A stretch of 64,000 nucleotides of DNA, taken from NCBI RefSeq assembly GCF_000007345.1, contig NC_003552.1, forward strand, positions 1 through 64,000, read 5' to 3'. A program made the translations under genes and the position numbers. Each line of letters opens with the position of its first letter. Positions within the stretch are counted from its first letter, which is position 1. Positions 56,925 through 64,000 of the stretch are shown piece after piece. The notes beneath the pieces were generated by a model that had not been told where the DNA came from, made no database searches, and saw nothing but the letters and a program-made list of their open reading frames with translations. Source of the stretch: Methanosarcina acetivorans C2A (GTDB lineage Archaea; Halobacteriota; Methanosarcinia; Methanosarcinales; Methanosarcinaceae).

Positions 56925-57329
56925 ATGATCACTATAAATGAAGCTTTTAGGACATTTTTGAGTGAACAGGAAACCTGTTTAAAGCCTGATGCCTTCATGG
57001 ACTGTGAAGATGTGATCCTTCTTTACGAGGAATTTCTCGAACTCAATGCAGAGGATTACCTGTCCGATGAAGACAGGGCTCTTTGTACCGCCCGGCCTGA
57101 AGACAAAAGTTACTTTGATGTTTTTGGCCCCGAACAGCTTAGCTCTGATGGAATTAAAGATTTCCTGGAGGATTACGTGGTTGAGGTCGGAGGAGGTAAA
57201 AAGTTAATCGGGACAGCTGCAAAAGTTTTCCAGAACTTTTTTGAATGGGCTCTAGAAAAAGGGTACATTGAGGAAAAAGCTTTTGAGACAAATAACGAAA
57301 TCCTCGCAAAGTACAGGAAGAGGCATTGA
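56925..57329 (+). CDS. short paralogue of the integrase-SAM-like trio, first copy
   Basis: 134 aa, no function recognised. It shares with the two downstream genes an N-terminal helical region (FLSEQETCLKPDAFMDCEDVILL), FDVFGPEQL, IKDFLEDYV and FFEWALEKGYI. The helical region resembles the SAM-like core-binding domain of tyrosine recombinases, but no catalytic domain follows. It lacks the C-terminal ~90 residues of the other two, so it is either a truncated copy or a single-domain form. Confidence 0.75.
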   Translation: MITINEAFRTFLSEQETCLKPDAFMDCEDVILLYEEFLELNAEDYLSDEDRALCTARPEDKSYFDVFGPEQLSSDGIKDFLEDYVVEVGGGKKLIGTAAKVFQNFFEWALEKGYIEEKAFETNNEILAKYRKRH

Positions 57330-57568
57330 GTATAGGAAAAATGGGATTTCTTGCTTTAGCATAAATTGAAGAGGCACAGGTTAAGACCAATGAAGGATTG
57401 AAAAGGTTGAAATAAATTTCCTGAAAGCGGGAAAATCTGTCTTCAGCTATCGTTTTTCTTTTTATTCTTTTTTATCCTCTTCTTCATCTTTGATTCTTTT
57501 TAGGAAAACGTTGTTCTCAAGCGGACGGAAATCTAAAAAACCAGTACGACGAATTCCATTCAGATTCT

Positions 57569-58264
57569 ATGAAAACCATCAGGGAAATTTTAGAGGAATT
57601 CCTGGCCGAGCAGCAGGCCCGACTTAGACCCAAAACCTATTCGGGCTATGAAGAAGCAATATATTTTTTCAGGACGTACTTGAATAACTACGGGCATCAA
57701 CATCTAAATCGGACTGAGTCTAAAAGATATGAGAAACTTGAAGCTTCTGAAGATAAACTGTTCTGGGATATCTTCGGCCCCGAACATCTGGGCCTTTCGG
57801 AAATCTCTGATTTCCTTGCCGATTTTATGCCCAGGAAAGTGGCAGGCAGCAGGACTCTCATGGAAACTACCGGCAGGGTCATGCTCAAGCTGGTGAAGTG
57901 GCTGCATGAAAAAGGTTACATGCCGGACAAAGAATATGAAGAAGCAGAAGAAAATGTAAAAGAGCTTAAAGCTGACCTTCCACTTGTTGGAGAAGTGACC
58001 GATTTACTCTCTGATTATATCCAGAGACACCCGGTTGAAACCCGGTATACCAGTGACATTGATGCATATTTCGAAATCGCAAAAATAGAGCCCGGAAAAC
58101 TATGGCTCGAAGACTATTTGGAATCCAAGAAAAAAATAGGACCGGTTCTTGTTTCCGAGGAAATCAGCTCGAAATGCAAGGTTGGGTGGACTGTTTCCCT
58201 CTGGGTCGTGAAAACAGGAAAGGTCTGGAGTATTTTGGAAAGTGGGAATGTGTTGCCCCGCTGA
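57569..58264 (+). CDS. integrase-SAM-like domain protein, second copy
   Basis: 231 aa. N-terminal EFLAEQQARLRPKTYSGYEEA is very like the core-binding (SAM-like) domain of phage integrases; then WDIFGPEHLGLSEISDFLADF and KLVKWLHEKGYM. A separate C-terminal domain (IEPGKLWLEDYL, GPVLVSEEIS, VGWTVSLWVV) looks like a small beta-rich fold. No recombinase R-H-R-Y residues exist, so it is not an integrase. Function unknown; perhaps a DNA- or RNA-binding adaptor. Confidence 0.82.
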   Translation: MKTIREILEEFLAEQQARLRPKTYSGYEEAIYFFRTYLNNYGHQHLNRTESKRYEKLEASEDKLFWDIFGPEHLGLSEISDFLADFMPRKVAGSRTLMETTGRVMLKLVKWLHEKGYMPDKEYEEAEENVKELKADLPLVGEVTDLLSDYIQRHPVETRYTSDIDAYFEIAKIEPGKLWLEDYLESKKKIGPVLVSEEISSKCKVGWTVSLWVVKTGKVWSILESGNVLPR

Positions 58265-58312
58265 ATGGCAGAATCCAGCTCTGTGTTTAGGCAGTAATGT
58301 GAGGGAGATACC

Positions 58313-59023
58313 GTGGGCAAGAAAGAAAAGAATTTACATAGAGTATTTAGGGAATTCTTAGCAGAGCAAAAACAAAACCTGAAACCTCAGTCCTATTCGA
58401 GCTACGAAACTGCAATGAGATATTTTGAGTTTTACCTAGATTGCTATGGTTCCGAGTACCTGATAGAGGAAGACCTGTTGCGGTATGAGAAACTTTTGGA
58501 AAATGGCAGGCAATACTGTGAAATCTTCGGTCCCGGACATATCGGGTTCAGGGAAATAGAGGACTTCCTCAGCGGATACATTATCCTGAACGCGCCAATA
58601 AGCAAAAACTTCCTGAAGGTTACGGCGAGGGTCATGCACAAGCTGGTGCAGTGGCTGCATGAGAAGGGGTGCATGGCTGATGAAGTATATGAGAAAACGA
58701 ATAAACGTGTAAGCAAGCTCAAAGCCGACCTTCCGGCAACAATGGAAGTTAGTAAACTGATATCAGAGTATGCAGGAAAGTCTCCGCACGGGAAATATGC
58801 GGAAGAGCTGAACAGCCGCTTCACCATCAAAAAAATAGAGCCCGGAAAATTATGGTTTGAGGATTTTCTGGGTTCAGGGAAGCTTATAGGGCCTGTCCTC
58901 GTCTCCAAGGACATAAGTTCCAGGTGCAGGGTCGGCTGGACAGTCGTACTCTGGATAGGAAAGAAAGGGGATGAGTGGAGGATTCTTGATAGTAGGGCTG
59001 TGTACCCGCTTTCCGAGTATTGA
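58313..59023 (+). CDS. integrase-SAM-like domain protein, third copy
   Basis: 236 aa, full-length paralogue of the preceding gene (EFLAEQKQNLKPQSYSSYETA, EIFGPGHIGFREIEDFLSGY, KLVQWLHEKGCM, IEPGKLWFEDFL, VGWTVVLWIG). Start is GTG with GGGAGA four bases upstream; a tandem duplication product, 48 bp after the second copy and probably cotranscribed. Divergence between the two is considerable, so the duplication is old. Confidence 0.82.
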   Translation: MGKKEKNLHRVFREFLAEQKQNLKPQSYSSYETAMRYFEFYLDCYGSEYLIEEDLLRYEKLLENGRQYCEIFGPGHIGFREIEDFLSGYIILNAPISKNFLKVTARVMHKLVQWLHEKGCMADEVYEKTNKRVSKLKADLPATMEVSKLISEYAGKSPHGKYAEELNSRFTIKKIEPGKLWFEDFLGSGKLIGPVLVSKDISSRCRVGWTVVLWIGKKGDEWRILDSRAVYPLSEY

Positions 59024-59138
59024 TCTGTTTCCAGGTCATGTGTTTAATCTGCAGATTTTATTTTCTTGGTTATTTGTTTTTTTCTTTTTTCAATTTTCCA
59101 ATCTAATTTTTATCTTATTTTTCCTTTGCTATAGCTAA

Positions 59139-59164
59139 TTATAACTAGTTATAACAAGTTATAA
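59139..59164. promoter_or_regulatory. overlapping palindromes upstream of the antitoxin gene
   Basis: TTATAACTAGTTATAA (59139-59154) is a perfect 16-bp palindrome; TTATAACAAGTTATAA (59149-59164) overlaps it by six bases and is nearly palindromic. They sit 27 bp before the antitoxin start, over a TATA-like stretch, and are a good candidate operator for autoregulation by the ribbon-helix-helix antitoxin. Confidence 0.65.
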
Positions 59165-59190
59165 GTAAAGGCCAATTCATAGAACTGAAC

Positions 59191-59415
59191 ATGGCTGAAA
59201 CGACGACCATCCAGATTAAACAGAGCACGAAAGAAGCCCTAGAGCGCATGAAAATATACAAGCGGGAAACCTACAATGACGTTCTGGAAAGGTTGATAGA
59301 AGATGTTCAGGAACTGAACGAAGAGACAGAAAAAGAAATTGAGCTTGCCCGAAAAGCTGTTGAAAAGGACAGGTACATCACACATGAAAAGTTGAAGGAA
59401 GAACTGGGATTCTGA
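59191..59415 (+). CDS. antitoxin, ribbon-helix-helix type (RelB-like)
   Basis: 74 aa. TTTIQIKQSTKEALERMKIY is a ribbon-helix-helix start (beta strand then helix with a KETYNDVLERL second helix) and the acidic C-terminal half (EELNEETEKEIEL) would wrap the toxin. Paired with the RelE-like gene 68 bp downstream. The stop codon sits within a short direct repeat (GATTCTGAG, 59408-59430). Confidence 0.85.
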   Translation: MAETTTIQIKQSTKEALERMKIYKRETYNDVLERLIEDVQELNEETEKEIELARKAVEKDRYITHEKLKEELGF

Positions 59416-59483
59416 GGACTGAATTCTGAGAGAGAACTTTTTGGATTGAATTTTTAGAACTGGATTTCAGGAAAGGGGTTCTG

Positions 59484-59735
59484 ATGCGTTTTCAAATAGT
59501 CTGGTCCAAACCTGCGGCAGAGCAACTCCGAAAATTGGACCGCCCACTTGCGAAAAGAATTTTCCGTAAGGTTTCGGAACTGCAGGAGGATCCTTTCCGT
59601 TATGTGACAAAACTGGTTGGGTCTCCGAATTACCGGCTGAGAATTGGGGACTACGGGGTGATTCTGGAGATTCAGGGCAGCCTTCTGGTGATACTCGTAC
59701 TTAAGGTAGGGCATCGAAGGGACATTTACAAATGA
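59484..59735 (+). CDS. toxin, RelE/ParE family
   Basis: 83 aa. FQIVWSKPAAEQLRKLDRPLAKRIFRKV, PFRYVTKLVGSPNYRLRIGDYGVIL and VGHRRDIYK are the standard RelE-fold sequence, with R and Y residues of the mRNA-cutting site. It would cleave mRNA at the ribosome unless held by the antitoxin. Start ATG 68 bp after the antitoxin stop. Confidence 0.88.
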   Translation: MRFQIVWSKPAAEQLRKLDRPLAKRIFRKVSELQEDPFRYVTKLVGSPNYRLRIGDYGVILEIQGSLLVILVLKVGHRRDIYK

Positions 59736-59822
59736 ATTCCCGGATTTTGCTTCATGATTTTATGTTTCGGATTGTTCCAGTTAATTCTGCTCTTCTTTTT
59801 AAATTATATACTTTCAAGTATT

Positions 59823-59866
59823 ATACTTAAGAATATACTACTTTAAATTAGTATACTCTTAAGTAT
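59823..59866. promoter_or_regulatory. 18-bp inverted repeat upstream of the ATPase gene
   Basis: ATACTTAAGAATATACTA (59823-59840) and TAGTATACTCTTAAGTAT (59849-59866) match with one mismatch around an 8-nt centre, ending 21 bases before the ATPase ATG. It overlaps the probable core promoter, so it could be an operator; the regulator is unknown. Confidence 0.6.
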
Positions 59867-59887
59867 CTTAATGTTCTTAATACTATC

Positions 59888-61279
59888 ATGTTTCTCAACC
59901 GGAAAGTTGAGCTTTCCCTCCTCGAAAACCTCCATGCTGAAGGCAAGCCCAAACTGATCCTCCTCTACGGGAAGCGCCGTGTTGGGAAAACCGAGCTTCT
60001 GAACGAATTTGCTCGCAGGCACAGGGCTCTCTATCTTGTGGCCCGGCAGGAGGCATACGAGGGGCAGCTTAAGAAGATGAGTTCCGAGATTGCGGAATTC
60101 TTTGATGACGATGTCCTGAGGCACAGCCCTTTTCAGAATTACGATGCCCTTTTCATTTATCTTGCACAAAAGGAAACGCCTGTCCTGTTTGATGAGTTTC
60201 CTTATCTTGTTGAGGCAAACAGGGATCTGCCTTCAATCCTTCAGGAGTACTGGGACCGCTATTTCAGTAAAAAGAAGACTTTTCTGGTGCTTTGCGGCTC
60301 TTCCATTGCCATGATGGAATCTCTGCTCGGGTATAAATCTCCGCTTTACGGCAGGAGAACGGAACAGATCCTGCTTGAGCCCTTGAAGTTCAGGGAGGCC
60401 TGTGAGTTTTTTCCGCAGCTGGAGCAGGAAGATAAAGTTCTTGCTTATGCGGTACTGGGGGGGACACCTGCGTACCTTCTCGAATTCGATTATGGAAAAC
60501 CCCTTCTGGAAAACATAAGGGACCGAATCCTGCAGAAGAACACTTTCCTCTATCAGGACACAATGTTTGTGCTCCAGCAGGAGCTCACCGAACCCAGGGT
60601 ATATTACTCGATAATAAATTCCATTGCAAAAGGGAATACCAGACTGGGAGAGATAATGAACGACACAGGGCTTGAGAAGAGCAAGATTACGAAGTACCTG
60701 AGTGTCTTAAAAGACCTCCATATAATCGAAAGAAGGGTTCCTGTCACGGAAAAAAGCCCTGAAAGTTCAAAGAAGGGCATTTACCTTCTCAAAGACAATT
60801 ACTTCAAGTTCTGGTTCCGCTTTGTCTTTGAAAATGCCGAATATATCGAGCAGGGCAGGCAGGAGAAACTTATAGGGGATAAAATAAGCCCGGTCCTGAA
60901 CAACTTTGCAGGCTTTGCTTACGAAGAAATAGTCCTCGAATACCTGAAATCCAGTCCCGGATTTCCGGATTATATTTTCGGGCGCTGGTGGGATAAAGAG
61001 GAAGAAATCGATGTTGTCGGGCTGGACAGCAGCCAGAACAGGATCATCTTCGGTGAGGTTAAGTGGAAAGCTCTCACGGAAAAGGAGGCAAGGCAGACTC
61101 TGAACCAGCTTGTGGAAAAATCGGTGGAGGTAAAATGGGGGGAGAACTTGAAATCGGGCGAAATCCAGGAAGGTCCGGAAAAAAAGTACATGCTGGTTGG
61201 GAAAAAGGTAGGAGGAAAAAAACGTTTGCTTGGAGATGGCTATCTGGTACTGGAACTGGACGACCTGGTTGAAAATTAA
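59888..61279 (+). CDS. archaeal ATPase with DUF234 C-terminal domain
   Basis: 463 aa. AAA-type P-loop GKRRVGKT at residues 28-35, Walker B PVLFDEFPYLV near 98, winged-helix region (LGEIMNDTGLEKSKITKYL) and the DUF234 nuclease-like C-terminus (EEEIDVVGLDSSQNRIIFGEVKW, an E/D-x-K pattern as in PD-(D/E)xK nucleases). Family members are common in archaea and of uncertain role. Stop codon in a 17-bp direct duplication. Confidence 0.9.
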   Translation: MFLNRKVELSLLENLHAEGKPKLILLYGKRRVGKTELLNEFARRHRALYLVARQEAYEGQLKKMSSEIAEFFDDDVLRHSPFQNYDALFIYLAQKETPVLFDEFPYLVEANRDLPSILQEYWDRYFSKKKTFLVLCGSSIAMMESLLGYKSPLYGRRTEQILLEPLKFREACEFFPQLEQEDKVLAYAVLGGTPAYLLEFDYGKPLLENIRDRILQKNTFLYQDTMFVLQQELTEPRVYYSIINSIAKGNTRLGEIMNDTGLEKSKITKYLSVLKDLHIIERRVPVTEKSPESSKKGIYLLKDNYFKFWFRFVFENAEYIEQGRQEKLIGDKISPVLNNFAGFAYEEIVLEYLKSSPGFPDYIFGRWWDKEEEIDVVGLDSSQNRIIFGEVKWKALTEKEARQTLNQLVEKSVEVKWGENLKSGEIQEGPEKKYMLVGKKVGGKKRLLGDGYLVLELDDLVEN

Positions 61280-61392
61280 ATCTGCTTCAAAGTTAAGTCC
61301 GTTTCAAAGGAAATTATCCTGGTAACAGCAGTTCGTTGAGATTTTACTTTACTGGCAGAGAGTTGGGATCGAAGAGAAAAAAGATAAACAAG

Positions 61393-61446
61393 GAGGAGAA
61401 AAAGGTAAATACAGCTTAAAAAATATCTATTGCCCTTTTTCTCCTC
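61393..61446. terminator. bidirectional terminator hairpin between convergent genes
   Basis: GAGGAGAAAAAGGTAA (61393-61408) pairs with TGCCCTTTTTCTCCTC (61431-61446) with two mismatches; T-rich on one strand, A-rich on the other. It lies between the plus-strand ATPase and the minus-strand asparagine-synthase-like gene. Confidence 0.65.
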
Positions 61447-61554
61447 TATTATTCTTTTTCCCGTATTTTACAGTTAATTTCGCTCAATTTCTATTTTAAA
61501 TCTTTTTTTAGTCATAATTTTGCCCTCTTCAGTGTTAGCTATAATGTCAGCTAA

Positions 61555-63327
61555 TTAAAGAGGCCTTTTTGTCGGGTAGCCGGCTGGCTTCAGAACCTTC
61601 TTGCTTCTGGCCGAATAAGCTTCTCCCTTTATGCCTGTCAGGTATTCCAGGGAACTCATTCCGTTCACTGATATAGGGTACTTTTCTTCATTTCTGTGTT
61701 CCAGAATCATTTTTAGTAGCGGGTATTCCTTAACGTTTTCATTGTCATATCTTGAAACTTTAATTAGAAGCCTCGACAGAAGAGGGTTTTCGAAGTATCT
61801 TCCCCATGTCGGGTTATTCACTTTTTCATCGTAGTAGCTGTGAATGAATGTCCTGTAATGCAGGAGTTTTTCATACCTTGAGCGCTTTTCCAGGGCCTTG
61901 AGGTTCAGTATATCGGTAGTACAATCGATTTCTTTGAGTATTTCCAGATCTCCTGAAAACAGGTAGTCTCTGGCATATTTCTTATAGAGATCCTGGTTTA
62001 TTCTGTGTTTTATCGGGACTTTTAAGAAGAAATTAACAAATTCGGTGTCCCAGAATGGAATTCTCCATTCATATCTGAAAAACTCATAGACTCGCACTGA
62101 ATTGATAATGAACTTTGCCTGTCTTTCATTGAAATCAAAGAATTCTATTGCGTTTGCAAATGTTTCGTTATCTTTGATTTCCGGCCCTGCTGTTGATTTG
62201 CTTATCCTCTGTTTGAAGATGTTTTCAAATCCCTGCCCATTAGGCCATTTCCAGAGGTTATAATGTTTTTTCAAGGAGGCTTCCAGATAAGCTTCCGAAC
62301 TGAAATCTCCTGAATTGTTGAGGCAATACGGAGGAATATGGCTGCCTGCAAGCATATCTCCACTGTGTCCGGGAATAAATACTGAATTTTCCGGAATCTT
62401 CCCCTGGTTTTTCAGTTCCTTAACTGCCAGAAAGTCCTGCATGTGCGGAAGAGATGAAAGGTTTCCGGCCAGTATCCGGAATAAATCGGCTTCTTTTGAA
62501 TTGTAACACCCATGCCATTTTTTCGCTGTGTATTCTACAAAAAGCCACTCATATCCGAGAGTTTCTGCTACGTGTCTGCTGATCTCTGATTCCCGGCTGC
62601 CCTTCCTCCCATAGCTCATGCATATAACATCATTAACTCCGAGCCTTTTTAGCATTCCGACAATGATGCGCGAATCAAGCCCTCCACTTAACGGGACTAT
62701 AAGCCTCTTTCCCTGCTTGCTGGTGCTTTCTATAAGCCTTGAGAAGGTATTTACAAGGGTCAGGTCCAGAAGTTCAAACAATCCGGCTTCAGGTAGTTCG
62801 TAATAGTCTCCATGTAAAAATTGGAAGTAATGACAGGATTTCAGACGCTTCTCATTTTTCTGATAAAGTAAAAATTCTCCGGTTCTTATCTGCTTTACGT
62901 CGTCAAAAAGTGTCTCATTACCTGTTACGTATCCTGCAACCATGAACTCTGCGGCATTTTCTTCATTCAGGGGCTGATCAATTTTATCTTTTAAATAATG
63001 GGCACTGTCCGATACAATAAAACCGGTTTTTGTTTTTATGTAAAACAGAGGAATGCTTCTTGTTTTATCAACAGCGCAAAATATGGTATTTTTAGTCTCG
63101 GCAACAAATGCAAACTCCCCATTTAATTTCTCGAGAAAAGCTCCAATTTCTTTTTCCCGGTCCTGCTCCTCTTTGCAGATTAAAGCGGATACCAGCTCAG
63201 CAAATTTTTCCAGACTCTGAAGTTTATTCTCGAAAAATACGTTTCCTTTCAGGTAACATCTGGCTCCCCTAAGTTTTACTTCTTTCCAGGGGTAATACTC
63301 ATTCAGTAACTTTATTTCATTTTTCAT
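61555..63327 (-). CDS. asparagine synthase-like protein with degenerate glutaminase domain
   Basis: 590 aa. The C-terminal half has an ATP-pyrophosphatase PP-loop SGGLDS at 214-219 followed by VICMSYGRKGSRESEIS, as in asparagine synthetase B. The N-terminal half (1-180) keeps the Ntn-hydrolase fold pattern (GEFAFVAETKN, CAVDKTRSIPLFY) but starts MKNEIK, lacking the Cys at position 2 that hydrolyses glutamine. It could use ammonia or be an amide/peptide-bond or beta-lactam-synthetase-like enzyme; such paralogues often occur in surface-glycan or natural-product loci. Substrate unknown. Confidence 0.85.
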   Translation of the reverse strand: MKNEIKLLNEYYPWKEVKLRGARCYLKGNVFFENKLQSLEKFAELVSALICKEEQDREKEIGAFLEKLNGEFAFVAETKNTIFCAVDKTRSIPLFYIKTKTGFIVSDSAHYLKDKIDQPLNEENAAEFMVAGYVTGNETLFDDVKQIRTGEFLLYQKNEKRLKSCHYFQFLHGDYYELPEAGLFELLDLTLVNTFSRLIESTSKQGKRLIVPLSGGLDSRIIVGMLKRLGVNDVICMSYGRKGSRESEISRHVAETLGYEWLFVEYTAKKWHGCYNSKEADLFRILAGNLSSLPHMQDFLAVKELKNQGKIPENSVFIPGHSGDMLAGSHIPPYCLNNSGDFSSEAYLEASLKKHYNLWKWPNGQGFENIFKQRISKSTAGPEIKDNETFANAIEFFDFNERQAKFIINSVRVYEFFRYEWRIPFWDTEFVNFFLKVPIKHRINQDLYKKYARDYLFSGDLEILKEIDCTTDILNLKALEKRSRYEKLLHYRTFIHSYYDEKVNNPTWGRYFENPLLSRLLIKVSRYDNENVKEYPLLKMILEHRNEEKYPISVNGMSSLEYLTGIKGEAYSARSKKVLKPAGYPTKRPL

Positions 63328-64000
63328 AGTCCAGACCCCCGAAATTTGAAAGCTCAGAGTTCGTAATGGTTTTTCCTGGTACAGGTCTTGCAGTATTTCT
63401 TATTAATTTGGACATCATGTCTCCAGCTTTAAATTTCAATGTCTCTAAATTAATTATAAAGCCGGGGTTTTATTGCATCCAGGCATAATTTGGTGGTTTT
63501 CTCGTATATACTTCGGTGGTTTTCTTGTATTTACTGAGATTTTTCTTATATACTTAAGTGATTTTTCTCGTATGTACTTTGATAGTTTTCTGTACCTGGA
63601 TATATCCGGTCGAAGACACACTTTTGGTTGAATTCTGAGGATTATTTCAACAATAACAGGAAAGGGATGAAAGTGAAAAGGCTAAAAGTATGGGATTTTA
63701 GTCTGGAGCTAACTTTTGGTCGAGTTCTTGCTTTTGGCAAAATTCTTGTTTTTAGTCTAATTCTTGCTTTTGGCAAAATTCTTGACTTTGTTTCCGGGCA
63801 AGTATCCGGAAAATTTAATTTCTGGAACCTCCAGTTTCTGGAACCTCTTCTTTTTGGGAAAGCTCTTCTTTCTGGATCGGTTTTCAGAAAGAACCTCATG
63901 AAATTTACTTATTTTTTTGGAATGTAATGCCTTTCCAAAGGAAGAACAAATACCTTATTTCAAATCAGTTAAGGCCTTGTCCAGCTATTTTCCCCCAATC
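63328..64000. other. gene-free right end with imperfect repeats
   Basis: Five variants of a ~28-bp unit (GGTGGTTTTCTCGTATATACTT) occupy 63491-63600, and CTTGCTTTTGGCAAAATTCTTG twice lies at 63728-63785. A 99-codon frame across the second repeat is low complexity and not called. Promoter of the asparagine-synthase-like gene should lie near its left edge. Confidence 0.5.

Noticed and set aside
63628-63927. 99-codon frame at the right end
   Set aside because: Low-complexity product of a local repeat (AFGKILxF); no start signal.

Overview
The window reads as a chromosomal segment of a methanogenic archaeon of the genus Methanosarcina. The evidence is the methanogen-specific genes ftr (formyltransferase), mfnA (methanofuran biosynthesis) and methanogenesis marker protein 8, a four-subunit pyruvate:ferredoxin oxidoreductase, archaeal replication, translation and tRNA-modification genes (cdc6, polB, prf1, taw1), a PGF-CTERM surface protein, and the long AT-rich, repeat-laden intergenic regions usual in that genus. 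I cannot fix the species from sequence alone.

Layout. 0-7.2 kb: a replication-origin region. cdc6/orc1 (minus) is followed upstream by two clusters of origin recognition boxes (about 2.47-2.65 kb and 6.32-6.63 kb) either side of a sodium/solute symporter gene. 7.3-9.5 kb: an IS21-type insertion sequence. 9.6-16.3 kb: mfnA, a site-2 protease with CBS domains, a TraB-family membrane protein, a small DUF4405 membrane protein and ftr. 17.1-30.1 kb: a chemotaxis region. cheY-cheB-cheA-cheR-cheC-cheD run on the minus strand; across a 1.7-kb spacer holding a 21-bp satellite, a lone receiver protein, a methyl-accepting receptor, cheW and a GntP-type permease run on the plus strand. 30.2-33.9 kb: a DtxR-type regulator, a large palindromic operator and znuA-znuC-znuB. 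34.3-35.1 kb: a strongly structured RNA candidate without an adjacent nuclease gene, then a small unknown gene. 35.2-37.0 kb: a MITE next to a complete IS with 8-bp target duplications. 37.2-41.1 kb: a 15-bp repeat array, the surface protein, a decayed copy of the porB 3' end, and a methyltransferase. 41.3-46.7 kb: por operon, tRNA-dihydrouridine synthase, signal peptidase. 47.3-56.5 kb: DNA polymerase D small subunit, an FlK-like thioesterase with methanogenesis marker 8, taw1, a perfect 16-bp x 21 minisatellite, release factor aRF1, argS. 56.7-63.3 kb: an accessory stretch with a MITE, three tandem paralogues with an integrase-like N-terminal domain, a RelB/RelE-type toxin-antitoxin pair, a DUF234 ATPase and an asparagine-synthase-like protein.

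How the parts work together. The che genes form one signalling circuit: receptor and CheW feed CheA, CheA phosphorylates CheY and CheB, and CheR/CheB/CheD/CheC handle adaptation. The metal regulator sits directly upstream of the zinc importer it probably controls. PorCDAB interconverts pyruvate and acetyl-CoA, while Ftr and MfnA belong to the C1 branch of methanogenesis. The most unusual items are the solo structured RNA at 34.4-34.6 kb, the repeated finding of short direct duplications that span stop codons, the duplicated porB tail flanking a methyltransferase, and the perfect minisatellite in front of aRF1.
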